Shown: positions 25,517-35,216 of the stretch, piece by piece
Position numbering within the stretch: position 1 is the first letter of the stretch
Layout of the letters: every line of letters starts with the position of its first letter
From: Sphingomonadales bacterium Ga0077557
GTDB lineage: Bacteria; Pseudomonadota; Alphaproteobacteria; Sphingomonadales; Sphingomonadaceae
Assembly: GCA_001464615.1 (NCBI GenBank)
Contig: LNFI01000009.1
Span: 1-64,000 of the forward strand
Direction of reading: 5' to 3'
DNA length: 64,000 nucleotides
The notes under the pieces: generated by a model
Seen by the model: only the letters and a program-made list of their open reading frames with translations
Told to the model about the DNA's origin: nothing
The model's database searches: none
Translations under genes and position numbers: made by a program

Positions 25517-26506
25517 ATGCCAAAGGTGCCCCATCCCAAGGTGATCGTGACGCGCGAGCTGTCCGATCAGGTGATGGATCGCATGGAACAACTGTTCGAC
25601 ACCACCAATAATCGCCGCGATGTTCCGATGACGCGCGAAGAGCTTGCCTCGGCCATGGCCGATTGCGACGTCTTGGTGCCAACGGTGACCGACGATATCG
25701 ATGCGGCGCTGATCAAGGGGGCTGGCGAACGGCTTCGGCTCATCGCCAATTACGGGGCGGGGGTAAACCATATTGCGCTGCAAGCGGCGCGCGCGCGCGG
25801 CATTATCGTCACCAATACACCGGGCGTCCTGACCGAAGACACTGCCGACATGACAATGGCGATGATCGTGTCGGTGCCGCGTCGGCTGGCGGAGGGCGAA
25901 AAGCTTGTCCGATCCGGCCAGTGGAAGGGCTGGAGCCCGGGCGGGATGCTCGGCCACCGCATTGGCGGCAAGGCGCTGGGGATCATCGGCATGGGCCGCA
26001 TTGGGCAGGCTGTGGCATTGCGCGCGCGCGCTTTTGGCCTGTCGATCCATTATCACAACCGCCATCGCCTGCCTGCGGTGCTCGAAGCACAGCTCGCCGC
26101 GACCTGGCACGACTCGCTCGACGAGATGCTCGCCGCCATCGACATCCTGACGATCCACACACCCCGCAATGCTGAAAGCGAGGGCTTGCTGGACGCCAGG
26201 CGGATCGGCCTGATGCGACCACACGTCTACCTGATCAATGCGGCGCGCGGCGGCATCGTTGACGAAGATGCCTTGGTCGATGCGCTTGAGGCTGGGCGAC
26301 TGGCGGGTGCAGGTCTCGACGTGTGGAAGCATGAACCGCAAATCGACCCCCGCCTGCTCGCCCTCCCCAATGTCGTGATGCTGCCCCATATGGGCTCCGC
26401 GACCTTTGAGGGGCGATTGGCGACCGGGGATAAGGTCATCACCAATATTCGCGTTTGGGCCGATGGCCACCGCCCGCCGGATCAGGTGCTTGAAGGCTGG
26501 ATTTAG
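25517..26506 (+). CDS. D-2-hydroxyacid dehydrogenase (glyoxylate/hydroxypyruvate reductase type)
   Basis: A ~329-aa NAD(P)-dependent dehydrogenase. The Rossmann motif GIIGMGRIGQAVALRARAFG starts near residue 155. Catalytic residues are visible: Arg in NAARGGIVDEDAL, Glu in WKHEPQIDP and His in MLPHMGSAT. YGAGVNHI is the substrate loop. The family reduces glyoxylate or hydroxypyruvate. ATGs at 25496 and 25505 would add a few residues; 25517 is chosen because homology starts just after it. It is divergent from the SH3 gene. Confidence 0.85.
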   Translation: MPKVPHPKVIVTRELSDQVMDRMEQLFDTTNNRRDVPMTREELASAMADCDVLVPTVTDDIDAALIKGAGERLRLIANYGAGVNHIALQAARARGIIVTNTPGVLTEDTADMTMAMIVSVPRRLAEGEKLVRSGQWKGWSPGGMLGHRIGGKALGIIGMGRIGQAVALRARAFGLSIHYHNRHRLPAVLEAQLAATWHDSLDEMLAAIDILTIHTPRNAESEGLLDARRIGLMRPHVYLINAARGGIVDEDALVDALEAGRLAGAGLDVWKHEPQIDPRLLALPNVVMLPHMGSATFEGRLATGDKVITNIRVWADGHRPPDQVLEGWI

Positions 26507-26577
26507 CAACAGCGTGCCCTGGCTGAAATCTGATATAGGCAGATCGCATTAGGCCAATAGAGCACAGGGCAAGTCGC

Positions 26578-26997
26578 ATGCAGCCAGGTGAGCCGACGGG
26601 ACAAACGACCAATGAGCGCATCAGCAGCTATGCGCTGACGGGTTTTCACCTGCTCGAACATGGCCTGCTCATCATCATCGCGGTGCTGACGCTCGGCGCG
26701 GTGGCGCGCGAAGTGAACACGGTGATCATCACGCAGGTGGTAACCCTGGCCGATATCCTGCAGATGTTTCTTTATACCGAAGTCATCAGCATGATCGGGG
26801 TGTTCTACACCGGGCGCGGATCGGCATCGCCCTTCGTGTACCCGATCTTCATCGCGATCACCGCGCTGGCCCGGCTGATCGTGCTGCAGGGCAAGGACAT
26901 GAAGCCCGAAAACATCTTGTTTGAAGCGGGATCAATCCTGCTGCTTTCTGTGGCCGTTGCGATCATCCTACGTTCGCGCAAGGAATTTGGCAGCTGA
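26578..26997 (+). CDS. PsiE family membrane protein
   Basis: A 139-aa protein with four hydrophobic helices and the PsiE-type layout (LLIIIAVLTLGAVAREV, MIGVFYTGRGSASPFVYPIF). E. coli PsiE is induced by phosphate starvation; its function is unknown. The association with phosphate is of interest because polyphosphate genes lie at 29.7 and 35-39 kb, but there is no direct link here. Convergent with the flavin oxidoreductase gene, 22 nt apart. Confidence 0.75.
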   Translation: MQPGEPTGQTTNERISSYALTGFHLLEHGLLIIIAVLTLGAVAREVNTVIITQVVTLADILQMFLYTEVISMIGVFYTGRGSASPFVYPIFIAITALARLIVLQGKDMKPENILFEAGSILLLSVAVAIILRSRKEFGS

Positions 26998-27019
26998 CGA
27001 TAGCCCATCGATCGCCGCC

Positions 27020-28423
27020 TCAATCCCCCGTCAAAATCCGGTCCACCAGCTGCTTCACGGTCGGCACGAACCCGTTCGAATAAAACGGGTCCTTCTTGAA
27101 ATTATACGCGCCGTGGCCGGCGAACATCAGATTCTGTTCGGTATCGCCGCCATGCGCGATGTCCTGCAGCGTCTTTTGGATGCAGAAGCTGCGCGGATCA
27201 GCCAGCCGTCCGGTTGAATTGGTCTCGCTGTCCATCCAGGAGGAGAAGGCGCACTGACTGAGGCAGCCCATGCAATCCGACTGATCCTGGCGAATCTCGG
27301 CCTTTTCACTGGGCGTGACAAACACCAGGGTGTTGTCGGGCGTCTTCAGCGCATCAGTGAAGCCAGCGCCGTACCAGGCACGGGCGCGGAGCAAATCGCC
27401 CTTGGTCACCCAGAAATTCTTGCCGCGCACGCCGACATCGAGTTGGAACTGGTGGTCGCCCGCCACTTCGGTCGAATAAGGGATCTGGCGTTCGGAGCGC
27501 GCTTCGAGGTGGCGCAGGAACGGATTGCGCACCGCGCTTGAATAAAAGCCGGTTGGGGAGAAGCGGTGCAGCAGCACCTCGCCTTCCTCGATGTGCGTCA
27601 GCTTGTCTTTCCAGCCCTGCGGAATCGGGCTTTCCTTTGTCAACAAGGGCCGCGTGCCGAACTGAAAGGCGATCTGGCCGAGCTCTGGATTGTCGATCCA
27701 GTTGCCCCAGTCGCGCAGATACCAGACGCCACCTGCCATCACGATCGGCACATCGTCTGAAATGCCGCCCTCACGCATCGTCTCGCGCAGCGCCTTCACG
27801 CGGGGATAGGGGTCCTGCGGCACGCGCGGATCTTCGGCATTGGACAGGCCATTATGCCCGCCTGCCAGCCAGGGATCTTCATAGACGACCGCTGCCAGCC
27901 ATTCGGACGCCTTTGAATAGGCCCGCTTCCACAGCGCGCGAAAGGCACGCGCCGAGCTGATGATCGGCAAATAGCTGACTTCATAGGAGGCCGCAATTTC
28001 CGATAGCTTGTAGGGCATGCCTGCACCGCAGGTAACGCCAGCAACCATGCCGCGCGTCCGTTCCAGCACGCCGTGCAGTACGCGCTGCGCCCCGCCCATT
28101 TCCCACAGCACGTTTATGTTGATTGCGCCCTTGCCGCCGGCAGCTTCAAAAGCTCGGCGAACCTGCTCGACGGCCCCATCGATGGCATATTGGACGAGTT
28201 CTTCGTGGCGATCACGGCGGGTGAGAGCACGGTAAATTTGCGGGATGATTTTGCCATCCGCGTCATAGCTGTCGGCATTAACCGCAGAGACCGTGCCGAT
28301 GCCGCCCGCAGCTGCCCAGGCACCCGCGCTGGCATGGTTGGTGGCTGCCACGCCCTTGCCGCCTTCTACCAGCGGCCATACTTCATGGCCGCCATAGATA
28401 ATCGGCTTTACGCCCTTGAACAC
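27020..28423 (-). CDS. FMN-dependent oxidoreductase of the nitronate monooxygenase/YrpB family
   Basis: A 467-aa TIM-barrel flavoprotein. GGIGTVSAVN near the N-terminus, VAGVTCGAGMPYKL and VPIVMAGGVWYLRDW near the FMN-phosphate site fit PF03060 (nitropropane dioxygenase-like). A C-terminal CMGCLSQCAFSSW Cys cluster is unusual for simple nitronate monooxygenases and may bind a metal. The start is a GTG at 28423 with GGAGAG upstream; in-frame residues before it are unlike the family. Physiological substrate unknown. Confidence 0.8.
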   Translation of the reverse strand: MFKGVKPIIYGGHEVWPLVEGGKGVAATNHASAGAWAAAGGIGTVSAVNADSYDADGKIIPQIYRALTRRDRHEELVQYAIDGAVEQVRRAFEAAGGKGAININVLWEMGGAQRVLHGVLERTRGMVAGVTCGAGMPYKLSEIAASYEVSYLPIISSARAFRALWKRAYSKASEWLAAVVYEDPWLAGGHNGLSNAEDPRVPQDPYPRVKALRETMREGGISDDVPIVMAGGVWYLRDWGNWIDNPELGQIAFQFGTRPLLTKESPIPQGWKDKLTHIEEGEVLLHRFSPTGFYSSAVRNPFLRHLEARSERQIPYSTEVAGDHQFQLDVGVRGKNFWVTKGDLLRARAWYGAGFTDALKTPDNTLVFVTPSEKAEIRQDQSDCMGCLSQCAFSSWMDSETNSTGRLADPRSFCIQKTLQDIAHGGDTEQNLMFAGHGAYNFKKDPFYSNGFVPTVKQLVDRILTGD

Positions 28424-28491
28424 GCTTCTCTCCGTTTTGCTCAATCTTGCTGTTATACGCGTTACGACGCACGGCGCGAGAAAATTACGAT

Positions 28492-29628
28492 TCAAGCAAA
28501 AATATTGGCTTTGCCAATTGCGGCACCATAGAGGCAAGCATAAGCCGAAATCATGGTTTTTTCGTCATAATCTGCCCTTGCCTTGGCCTGATTCTCCGCC
28601 CCAATCCGGCGACGTAATTCGGCATCATTGACCAGCATTTGAAGAGAATCGCGCAAAAAGACCTCGCCCGGATAGGGACAAATCAACGGCGCGTTGGCGG
28701 CCGATACCATCACCGGCACATCGCCGACCGGGGGAGCGACAACAGGGAGTCCTGCCGCCATCGCTTCAACCACGGAGATCGGAAATTGTTCGCTCCGCGA
28801 CGACAAAGCGAAGATATCGAACAACCCAATATAGCGCGCAGGATCGGTCAAAAAGCCCGGCAGGTGGAGCTGATTGGCGATGCCCATCGCCATCGCTGCC
28901 TGCTTGATATTTGCCTTTTCAGGCCCCTCGCCCACGATCACCAGCTGCAATCGCCCCGATACGCCGCCAACGGCCCGCACCAGCATCGGCAGGTCTTTCA
29001 CTGCACGCAGGCCCGCCAGGCTGCCGATGACGACCTCGCCCGGTTTGCGGCGAAAGCCCGGAATGGCGCGCGCGGCGGGCTTTGCCGCGTAGCGCTCGAT
29101 TGGAATGCCGTTGACGATGCGGTGGACGCGCCCGCGCGGCTGCTTCCAGATATCGAGAGCGATCGTCTCCAGCGTCTGCGACGGCACGACCAGCGCATGC
29201 GCCGCACCCAGCGCCAGCCGACGATAGGCGTTGCGCTCCGCCTTGAGGCCACCCGCCTCATCTTCGTTAAAGCCGTCTTCGTGGTGGATGAGCGGCGGCA
29301 CGGCTTTCGCGAACACCCGGCGCGCCATCACGCCATCAATCGCCCCCCAATTATAGCTGAGCACCAGATCGAAGCGCCGCATATACCGCGCTATCGCCTC
29401 ATAGCGACTGACCGAAGGCCGGCCCGTGAGCGGCGGCGGGTCCTGCGCGATTTCGTAGGCAATGCCGGGCGCAATCGCGTCGCGGGCGCCGAGCATGCCG
29501 GGCACGCCCGAGACGATGGTGTGCCGGGCGCGATCGCCCCAGGCATTCATCAGCCGGATGGCGCGCGCTTCCTTGCCGCCAAGATCGAAGCTGGAATGAA
29601 GGTGCAGGATATGGACCGGCTGCGGCAT
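28492..29628 (-). CDS. Glycosyltransferase family 4-type protein
   Basis: A ~378-aa GT-B fold transferase. HLHSSFDLGGKEARAIRLM is the N-terminal glycine-rich loop. VIGSLAGLRAVKDLPMLVRA begins the C-terminal domain. SRSEQFPISVVEAMAAGLPV holds the nucleotide-sugar E-x7-E motif. It transfers a sugar to an unknown acceptor, probably for a surface glycan. An ATG at 29682 gives an 18-residue longer version; homology favours 29628. Confidence 0.83.
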   Translation of the reverse strand: MPQPVHILHLHSSFDLGGKEARAIRLMNAWGDRARHTIVSGVPGMLGARDAIAPGIAYEIAQDPPPLTGRPSVSRYEAIARYMRRFDLVLSYNWGAIDGVMARRVFAKAVPPLIHHEDGFNEDEAGGLKAERNAYRRLALGAAHALVVPSQTLETIALDIWKQPRGRVHRIVNGIPIERYAAKPAARAIPGFRRKPGEVVIGSLAGLRAVKDLPMLVRAVGGVSGRLQLVIVGEGPEKANIKQAAMAMGIANQLHLPGFLTDPARYIGLFDIFALSSRSEQFPISVVEAMAAGLPVVAPPVGDVPVMVSAANAPLICPYPGEVFLRDSLQMLVNDAELRRRIGAENQAKARADYDEKTMISAYACLYGAAIGKANIFA

Positions 29629-29700
29629 TCCGCCGACTTTAGCCCAGTCCGCCGATGAATCCAGCGCTCGCCCGGCGGGCATCGCCGATATTAGTCGTCA

Positions 29701-30483
29701 TCAATCGAGACCGAGCGCCTGGCGCGCAATCTTTTCGAGCGCTGGATCAAGCGGCGGCGGGTCCATCGGCACCGTCGCCTCAAGCCGATTGGCAATCGCC
29801 GTCAATGCAGCGATTCTGCCCGCTTTTTTGTTGTTGCCATCAATCACATGCCAGGGAGCCCAGCGCTTGTCGGTCCGCCGGAACATCTCCGCCATCGCAT
29901 CGAGATAATCGCTGCGTCGGGCGCGATTGCGATAGTCGTCAAGCCCGGTCTTCCAGCGCTTCCACGGGTGATCGAGCCGATCCTTGAGCCGCTGGTCCTG
30001 CGATTCCTGGGTGACATGGATGAAGAGCTTAACGATCGTCGTGCCCGAATCGGCCTGTTGCGCTTCAAATTCATTGATCTCGTCATAGCCGCGCCGCCAT
30101 TCGGCCTCGGTGGCGAAACCTTCGACCCGCTCGACCAATACCCGGCCATACCAACTGCGATCAAACACGGCGATGTCGCCATTCATCGGCAGTCGCTTCC
30201 AGAAGCGCCACAGGAAATGCCGGGCCTTTTCCTCCGGCGTCGGGGCCGCAATCGGCCAAACGGTGAAGTAACGTGGGTCCCATTCGGTCGTGAGGCGCTG
30301 GATGATGCCGCCCTTGCCGGCCGCATCCCATCCCTCAAAAACAATCGCGGCACGCCGACCATGGCAGATATGCGCGGCCTGAATATGCGCTAGACGTTCC
30401 TGCAGATTGGCGAGATCCTGATCATAATCGCCGGGATAGGCAGCGCCCTTTTCAAAATCGGCCAGATCGATGCTCATCGACAA
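29701..30483 (-). CDS. ppk2: Polyphosphate kinase 2 family protein
   Basis: A 260-aa single-domain PPK2. FEGWDAAGKGGIIQRL is Walker A, FDRSWYGRVLVERV is Walker B, and IVKLFIHVTQESQDQRLKDR forms the lid. PPK2 enzymes use polyphosphate to phosphorylate nucleotides or the reverse. Subclass and nucleotide preference cannot be read from the sequence by eye. Same direction as the neighbouring permease, 1 nt apart. Confidence 0.9.
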   Translation of the reverse strand: MSMSIDLADFEKGAAYPGDYDQDLANLQERLAHIQAAHICHGRRAAIVFEGWDAAGKGGIIQRLTTEWDPRYFTVWPIAAPTPEEKARHFLWRFWKRLPMNGDIAVFDRSWYGRVLVERVEGFATEAEWRRGYDEINEFEAQQADSGTTIVKLFIHVTQESQDQRLKDRLDHPWKRWKTGLDDYRNRARRSDYLDAMAEMFRRTDKRWAPWHVIDGNNKKAGRIAALTAIANRLEATVPMDPPPLDPALEKIARQALGLD

Positions 30484-30484
30484 C

Positions 30485-31885
30485 TCACTTTATCAGGGAC
30501 GGGACATGAACGTCCCAAACTCCTCTGCGCCGCAATACCAGCCAATAATAGGCTGCAGAAAGCAGTATCTGCGCGCCCGTCATCATCAGACCCGGCCGAC
30601 CTTCTTCCACATCGAGCCAATTCAGGCAGATGATATACCCCAGCGCGAGCAACGTCAGGAACGGCATCAGCGGGTAAAGCGGGCTTTTGAATGGCGCATC
30701 GGCCAGCATGCCGTTGCGCCGCCCGGCGATCAGCGCCAGCGCGATACCGGCATAGATTACGACCAGCCCGGTGCCGCTAAGCACCAGCAAGAGTTCCAGT
30801 GGCAGGAAACAGCAAGCTACCCCTGCCCCGCCAGCGATCAGCGTGCTGATCCACGGAGAGGCATAACGCGGATGAATGGCGGTCAATAGCTCGTCGATCG
30901 GCCGCCCCCAGCATCGGTCACGCGCGGTCCCATAAAAGAAGCGCGAACAGGCCAGGATACAGGCGATGATCGCGTTGACGATGGCCGTCGCCACGCCGAT
31001 CGATATCCAGCTCGCCGCTGCATCGCCAGCGCGCAGGCGGACCAGCAACCCGAACGGATCATCGCTGTTGAACAGCGTAACGAGATCGGGGGCGCCAACC
31101 AGAATGGCGACCATCGGCACGCCTTCGAGCAGCAAGGTCAGCGCCACCGCCCAGAAAATCGCCTTGGCAATCTTGCGGGGCGCTTCATGCATTTCCTCGC
31201 CGAAATAGACCGCCGCGCCGTAACCGTTGAGCGCAAAGATGGCGATCGACGTGGCCAATCCAATCGATGCCGCCGATGCCGGTACAAGGGTCGAACTGGT
31301 TGCCCCAAGCATCGTCGGATTAGATAGCATCTCAGTGAATGGACGACTTATCTCGCCAAAACCAAGCACCACCACCAAAACAACCGCAACCAACTCGATG
31401 AGCAGGAAAATGCCGGTAACCCAAGCGTTGACACGAATTTGCAGCAACGCGACCAACGTTGATCCAATAATCACGGTTACCGCGAGCGGCACAGCCGGCA
31501 GGCCCGGTATCACGGTCGATAGAATCGCCGCTAACCCCAGACCGATTGCGGGTGGAAACAAAAGGTTATTGAAGACATTGACGCCGAGCATGACAAAGCC
31601 AGCCAACGGCCCAAGCGTTCGGGCAACCATCACATATTCGCCGCCCGCGACTGGCCAGACCGACGAGAGCTCAGCATAGACATAGGCCGTCGCCACGCAG
31701 ACGATCCCAGCGAGCAGCACCGCCCAGATCGCCCCCGTCCCCGCCACGCGCAACATGCCGGGGACGATCACGAACAAGGAAGAGACCGGACTGGTCACCG
31801 ACAAGGTCAGCAGCAATACGCCCACCACACCCAGGCTGCGGACAAGCGCAGTTGGCGCGGCCGGTTCCAGCTGGTGATCGAGCAT
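30485..31885 (-). CDS. APC-superfamily amino acid permease
   Basis: A 466-aa integral membrane protein with 12 predicted helices. TLSVTSPVSSLFVIVPGML and AELSSVWPVAGGEYVMVART are typical of the APC substrate helices 1 and 2. The start at 31885 (MLDHQLEP) is preferred over an ATG 18 codons earlier. The substrate is probably an amino acid or amine but is not determined. It overlaps no other gene and precedes ppk2 by 1 nt. Confidence 0.85.
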   Translation of the reverse strand: MLDHQLEPAAPTALVRSLGVVGVLLLTLSVTSPVSSLFVIVPGMLRVAGTGAIWAVLLAGIVCVATAYVYAELSSVWPVAGGEYVMVARTLGPLAGFVMLGVNVFNNLLFPPAIGLGLAAILSTVIPGLPAVPLAVTVIIGSTLVALLQIRVNAWVTGIFLLIELVAVVLVVVLGFGEISRPFTEMLSNPTMLGATSSTLVPASAASIGLATSIAIFALNGYGAAVYFGEEMHEAPRKIAKAIFWAVALTLLLEGVPMVAILVGAPDLVTLFNSDDPFGLLVRLRAGDAAASWISIGVATAIVNAIIACILACSRFFYGTARDRCWGRPIDELLTAIHPRYASPWISTLIAGGAGVACCFLPLELLLVLSGTGLVVIYAGIALALIAGRRNGMLADAPFKSPLYPLMPFLTLLALGYIICLNWLDVEEGRPGLMMTGAQILLSAAYYWLVLRRRGVWDVHVPSLIK

Positions 31886-31913
31886 TATTCCCCTAACCCT
31901 GTTGGTTGCCTCG

Positions 31914-33716
31914 CTATACAGCAGGCTTTGGTGCGGCAACCTCTAAGGTACGGATGTTAAGTTCTCGCAACTGCTTTGCTGTTGCCACATTGGGCGCGCC
32001 CATCATCAGGTCTTCCGCCTTCTGATTCATCGGGAAAGTGATGACTTCACGGATGTTCGGTTCATCGGCGAGCAGCATGACGATGCGATCGACGCCCGGG
32101 GCAGATCCACCATGCGGCGGCGCGCCGAATTTGAAGGCGTTGATCATGCCCGCGAAATCACGATCGACATCGGCCTGACTATAGCCCGCAATTTCAAAGG
32201 CTTTGTACATGATTTCAGGACGATGGTTCCGGATCGCGCCCGATGACAGCTCAATCCCGTTGCAGACGATGTCATATTGATAGGCGAGGATATCGAGCGG
32301 GTCCTTGCTCTCCAGCGCGGCCATTTCCCCCTGCGGCATGCTGAAGGGATTATGGCTGAAATCGATCTTCTTGGCGTCCTCATCATATTCAAACATCGGG
32401 AAATCGACGATCCAGCAGAATTCAAACCGGCTCTCGTCGATCAGGCCGAGCTCCTGCCCAATTCGGGTACGTGCCAGCCCCGCCAGCTTTGCCGCCTGCG
32501 CTGCCGAACCGGCCGCGAAGAAGATGCCGTCATCAGGACCAAGGCCAAGCGCGTCGGCGATCGCCTTCATCCCGTCTTGCCCGTGATTATTGGCGATTGG
32601 CCCGCCAAACACGCCCTGTTTCTGCGTGGCATAGCCCAGGCCGGGAAAGCCCTCGCTCTGCGCCCAGCTGTTCATGTCATCGAAGAATTTCCGGCTTTTC
32701 TCCGCGGTGTTGGGTGCCGGGATAGCGCGGACAACGCTGCCGCTATCGACCATTGAAGCGAACCGGCCAAAGCCCGATCCCTTGAAGTGATCCGACACGT
32801 CAGTGATCAGCAGCGGGTTGCGCAGATCGGGCTTGTCATTGCCATATTTCAGCATCGATTCGCGGTAAGGAATGCGCGCGAACGGCAGTGCGGAGACCGT
32901 CCTGCCCTTGCCCTGCCAATCAGCGAATTCTTCGAACACGCCGTGCAGCACGGGTTCAATTGCCGCAAAAACATCGTCTTGCGTGACGAAGCTCATTTCG
33001 AAATCGAGCTGGTAAAATTCGCCGGGCGACCGGTCCGCACGGGCATCCTCATCCCGGAAACACGGCGCGATCTGGAAATAGCGATCGAAGCCGGCGACCA
33101 TCAGCAACTGCTTGAACATCTGCGGCGCCTGCGGCAGCGCATAGAATTTGCCCGGATGAACGCGGCTGGGCACCAGATAATCGCGCGCGCCTTCGGGCGA
33201 CGACGCGGTCAGGATTGGGGTCTGGAATTCAGTGAAGCCCTGCCCGATCATCCGCTGGCGCAGCGATGAGATCACATGCGAGCGCAGCATGATATTGGCG
33301 TGCAGCCGTTCGCGGCGCAGATCGAGGAAGCGATAGCGCAAGCGGATATCCTCGGGATATTCTGCATCGCCCGCCACCGGCATCGGCAGTTCCTGAGCAT
33401 GGCTTTGGATCACCGCTTCCGTTGCACGGATTTCAATCGCGCCGGTTGGCAAGTTGGGATTGATCGCTTCGGCATCGCGCGCGGTGACGATGCCGGTGAT
33501 CGTGACGACGCTTTCGTTCTTTAGGCGCTCAATCACGCCAAAGGCCGGGCCGCTGACATCGGTGACGATCTGGGTGATGCCATAATGATCGCGCAGATCG
33601 ATGAAGACGAGATCGCCATGATCGCGCTTTTTATGGACCCAGCCCGAAACGCGGACGGTTTGCCCGACATGATCCGGGCGGAGTTCGGCGCAGCTATGGG
33701 TGCGATAGGCGTGCAT
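31914..33716 (-). CDS. aspS: Aspartyl-tRNA synthetase
   Basis: A 600-aa class II synthetase. An N-terminal OB-fold ([20 protein letters not shown]) is followed by motif 2 ([19 protein letters not shown]), the bacterial GAD insertion, and motif 3 ([13 protein letters not shown]). The start at 33716 ([12 protein letters not shown]) has the normal bacterial N-terminus; an upstream in-frame extension lies in the intergenic repeat. Alphaproteobacterial AspRS can be non-discriminating; not tested here. Confidence 0.95.
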   Translation of the reverse strand: MHAYRTHSCAELRPDHVGQTVRVSGWVHKKRDHGDLVFIDLRDHYGITQIVTDVSGPAFGVIERLKNESVVTITGIVTARDAEAINPNLPTGAIEIRATEAVIQSHAQELPMPVAGDAEYPEDIRLRYRFLDLRRERLHANIMLRSHVISSLRQRMIGQGFTEFQTPILTASSPEGARDYLVPSRVHPGKFYALPQAPQMFKQLLMVAGFDRYFQIAPCFRDEDARADRSPGEFYQLDFEMSFVTQDDVFAAIEPVLHGVFEEFADWQGKGRTVSALPFARIPYRESMLKYGNDKPDLRNPLLITDVSDHFKGSGFGRFASMVDSGSVVRAIPAPNTAEKSRKFFDDMNSWAQSEGFPGLGYATQKQGVFGGPIANNHGQDGMKAIADALGLGPDDGIFFAAGSAAQAAKLAGLARTRIGQELGLIDESRFEFCWIVDFPMFEYDEDAKKIDFSHNPFSMPQGEMAALESKDPLDILAYQYDIVCNGIELSSGAIRNHRPEIMYKAFEIAGYSQADVDRDFAGMINAFKFGAPPHGGSAPGVDRIVMLLADEPNIREVITFPMNQKAEDLMMGAPNVATAKQLRELNIRTLEVAAPKPAV

Positions 33717-33895
33717 GGCGTTAAACTTCTCAAATAGCGTCGCCCCAGCGCAGGCTGGAGCCTGTTGGGGCAAGGGTGTTCGTCCGTTACCGCGCAATGC
33801 CGACTTTCATCGACAGGAGGGCATGAGCGAGGGCTCGCGCTTCCCCGCCAACCCCGGCTTTGTCAAGACAGACATCCCTCGCTATGGCATCATTC
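33717..33895. promoter_or_regulatory. Divergent region between aspS and rnd
   Basis: About 180 bp that must hold the promoters of both aspS (minus) and rnd (plus). A short REP-like hairpin is present at 33745-33758 (CCAGC-GCAG-GCTGG). No clear -35/-10 pair can be chosen by eye. No gene is seen here. Confidence 0.4.
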
Positions 33896-35071
33896 ATGCA
33901 CATTCACGACCTGATCGACGATTCCGCGTCGCTCGCCAATCTCTGCCACCGCCTCTCGCAGTCACCGTTCGTCGCGGTTGATACAGAATTCATGCGCGAG
34001 AATAGCTATTGGCCCGAACTCTGCCTGATCCAGATCGCCGATGCGAACGAAGCGGCAGCGATTGATCCGATGGCACCCGACATCGACCTGAAACCATTGC
34101 TCGATCTACTGACCGAGAATGATGAAGTGCTGAAGGTCTTTCATGCCGGCGGGCAGGATATCGAAATCGTCTATAACCTGACCGGCAAAACGCCGTTTCC
34201 GATGTTTGATAGCCAGGTGGCAGCGATGGCGCTGGGGCAAGGCGAACAGATCGGCTATTCCAATCTGGTTGAAAGCTATCTGGGCATCAGCGTCGACAAG
34301 GGCGCGCGTTTTACCGATTGGAGCCGCCGTCCGCTCGACAAGCGCCAGATCGAATATGCGATTGGCGACGTGACGCATTTGTCGACGATTTTTCCAAAAA
34401 TGCTCGATCGGCTGCGCAAGACCGGGCGCGGCGACTGGCTCGACCAGGAAATGGAGCGAATCGGCAATCCTGCCAATTACGAAAATGATCCTGAACAAGC
34501 CTGGCGTCGGGTGCGGATCGCCAGCCGCAAGGCCGATGTGCTTGGCCGGTTAAAGGCGCTGGCGAAATGGCGCGAGCTTGAGGCACAGGGCAAGGATCTG
34601 CCGCGCGGCCGCATCATCAAGGACGAAACCCTGGCCGATCTGGCCGGCACCCCGCCCAAGAAACAAGCCGATCTGGCGCGCCTGCGCGGGCTGTCGCCCG
34701 CCTGGGCCAATAACGATATCGGCGCGCGGTTGATGGCCTCGCTGGAGCAGGCAACACCGATGGCGGCAGCCGAGATGCCCAGCCGCGATGATCGCAAGCC
34801 GGGCATGGGCAAGGAAGGCGCGTTGGTTGCCGATCTCCTCAAACTGCTGTTGAAAATCAGGGCGCGCGACATCGATGTCGCGGCAAAATTGCTAGCACGC
34901 ACCGAGGATCTTGAGGCGCTGGCCGCCGGTCAGCGCGAGGGGCTGGCGATTTTGGATGGCTGGCGGTTCGAACAATTCGGCCGCGATGCGCTGGCCTTGG
35001 TCGAAGGACGGCTGGCCTTTGCGGTCAAGAACGGCAAGCTGAAGATGACGCGGGCGGAGGATGCAGGCTAG
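33896..35071 (+). CDS. rnd: Ribonuclease D
   Basis: A ~391-aa DEDD-family 3'-5' exonuclease for tRNA maturation. FVAVDTEFMRENSYWPELCL is Exo I, FHAGGQDIEIVYNL is Exo II and YAIGDVTHL belongs to Exo III. An HRDC domain follows (KALAKWRELEAQGKDLPRGR). ATGs at 33860 and 33884 are possible but 33896 (MHIHDLIDD) fits the family N-terminus. Divergent from aspS. Confidence 0.92.
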   Translation: MHIHDLIDDSASLANLCHRLSQSPFVAVDTEFMRENSYWPELCLIQIADANEAAAIDPMAPDIDLKPLLDLLTENDEVLKVFHAGGQDIEIVYNLTGKTPFPMFDSQVAAMALGQGEQIGYSNLVESYLGISVDKGARFTDWSRRPLDKRQIEYAIGDVTHLSTIFPKMLDRLRKTGRGDWLDQEMERIGNPANYENDPEQAWRRVRIASRKADVLGRLKALAKWRELEAQGKDLPRGRIIKDETLADLAGTPPKKQADLARLRGLSPAWANNDIGARLMASLEQATPMAAAEMPSRDDRKPGMGKEGALVADLLKLLLKIRARDIDVAAKLLARTEDLEALAAGQREGLAILDGWRFEQFGRDALALVEGRLAFAVKNGKLKMTRAEDAG

Positions 35072-35106
35072 AGCGTAATGGCGCAAGGGCGATAGAACCA
35101 CACACC

Positions 35107-35173
35107 CGTTCGGGCTGAGCGAAGTCGAAGCCCACGCGCTGCACATGCCCTTCGACTTCGCTCAGGGCGAACG
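35107..35173. repeat. Intergenic palindromic repeat, copy 2
   Basis: Same element as at 5535-5601: arms 35107-35133 and 35147-35173, loop of 13 nt, left arm beginning CGTTCGGGCTGAGCGAAGTC. It lies between the convergent ends of rnd and ppx, where it may also serve as a two-way terminator. Confidence 0.8.
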
Positions 35174-35216
35174 GCGTATGGGTTGATCCAATCCGAGGTC
35201 ATCACATTCTAAGCCG

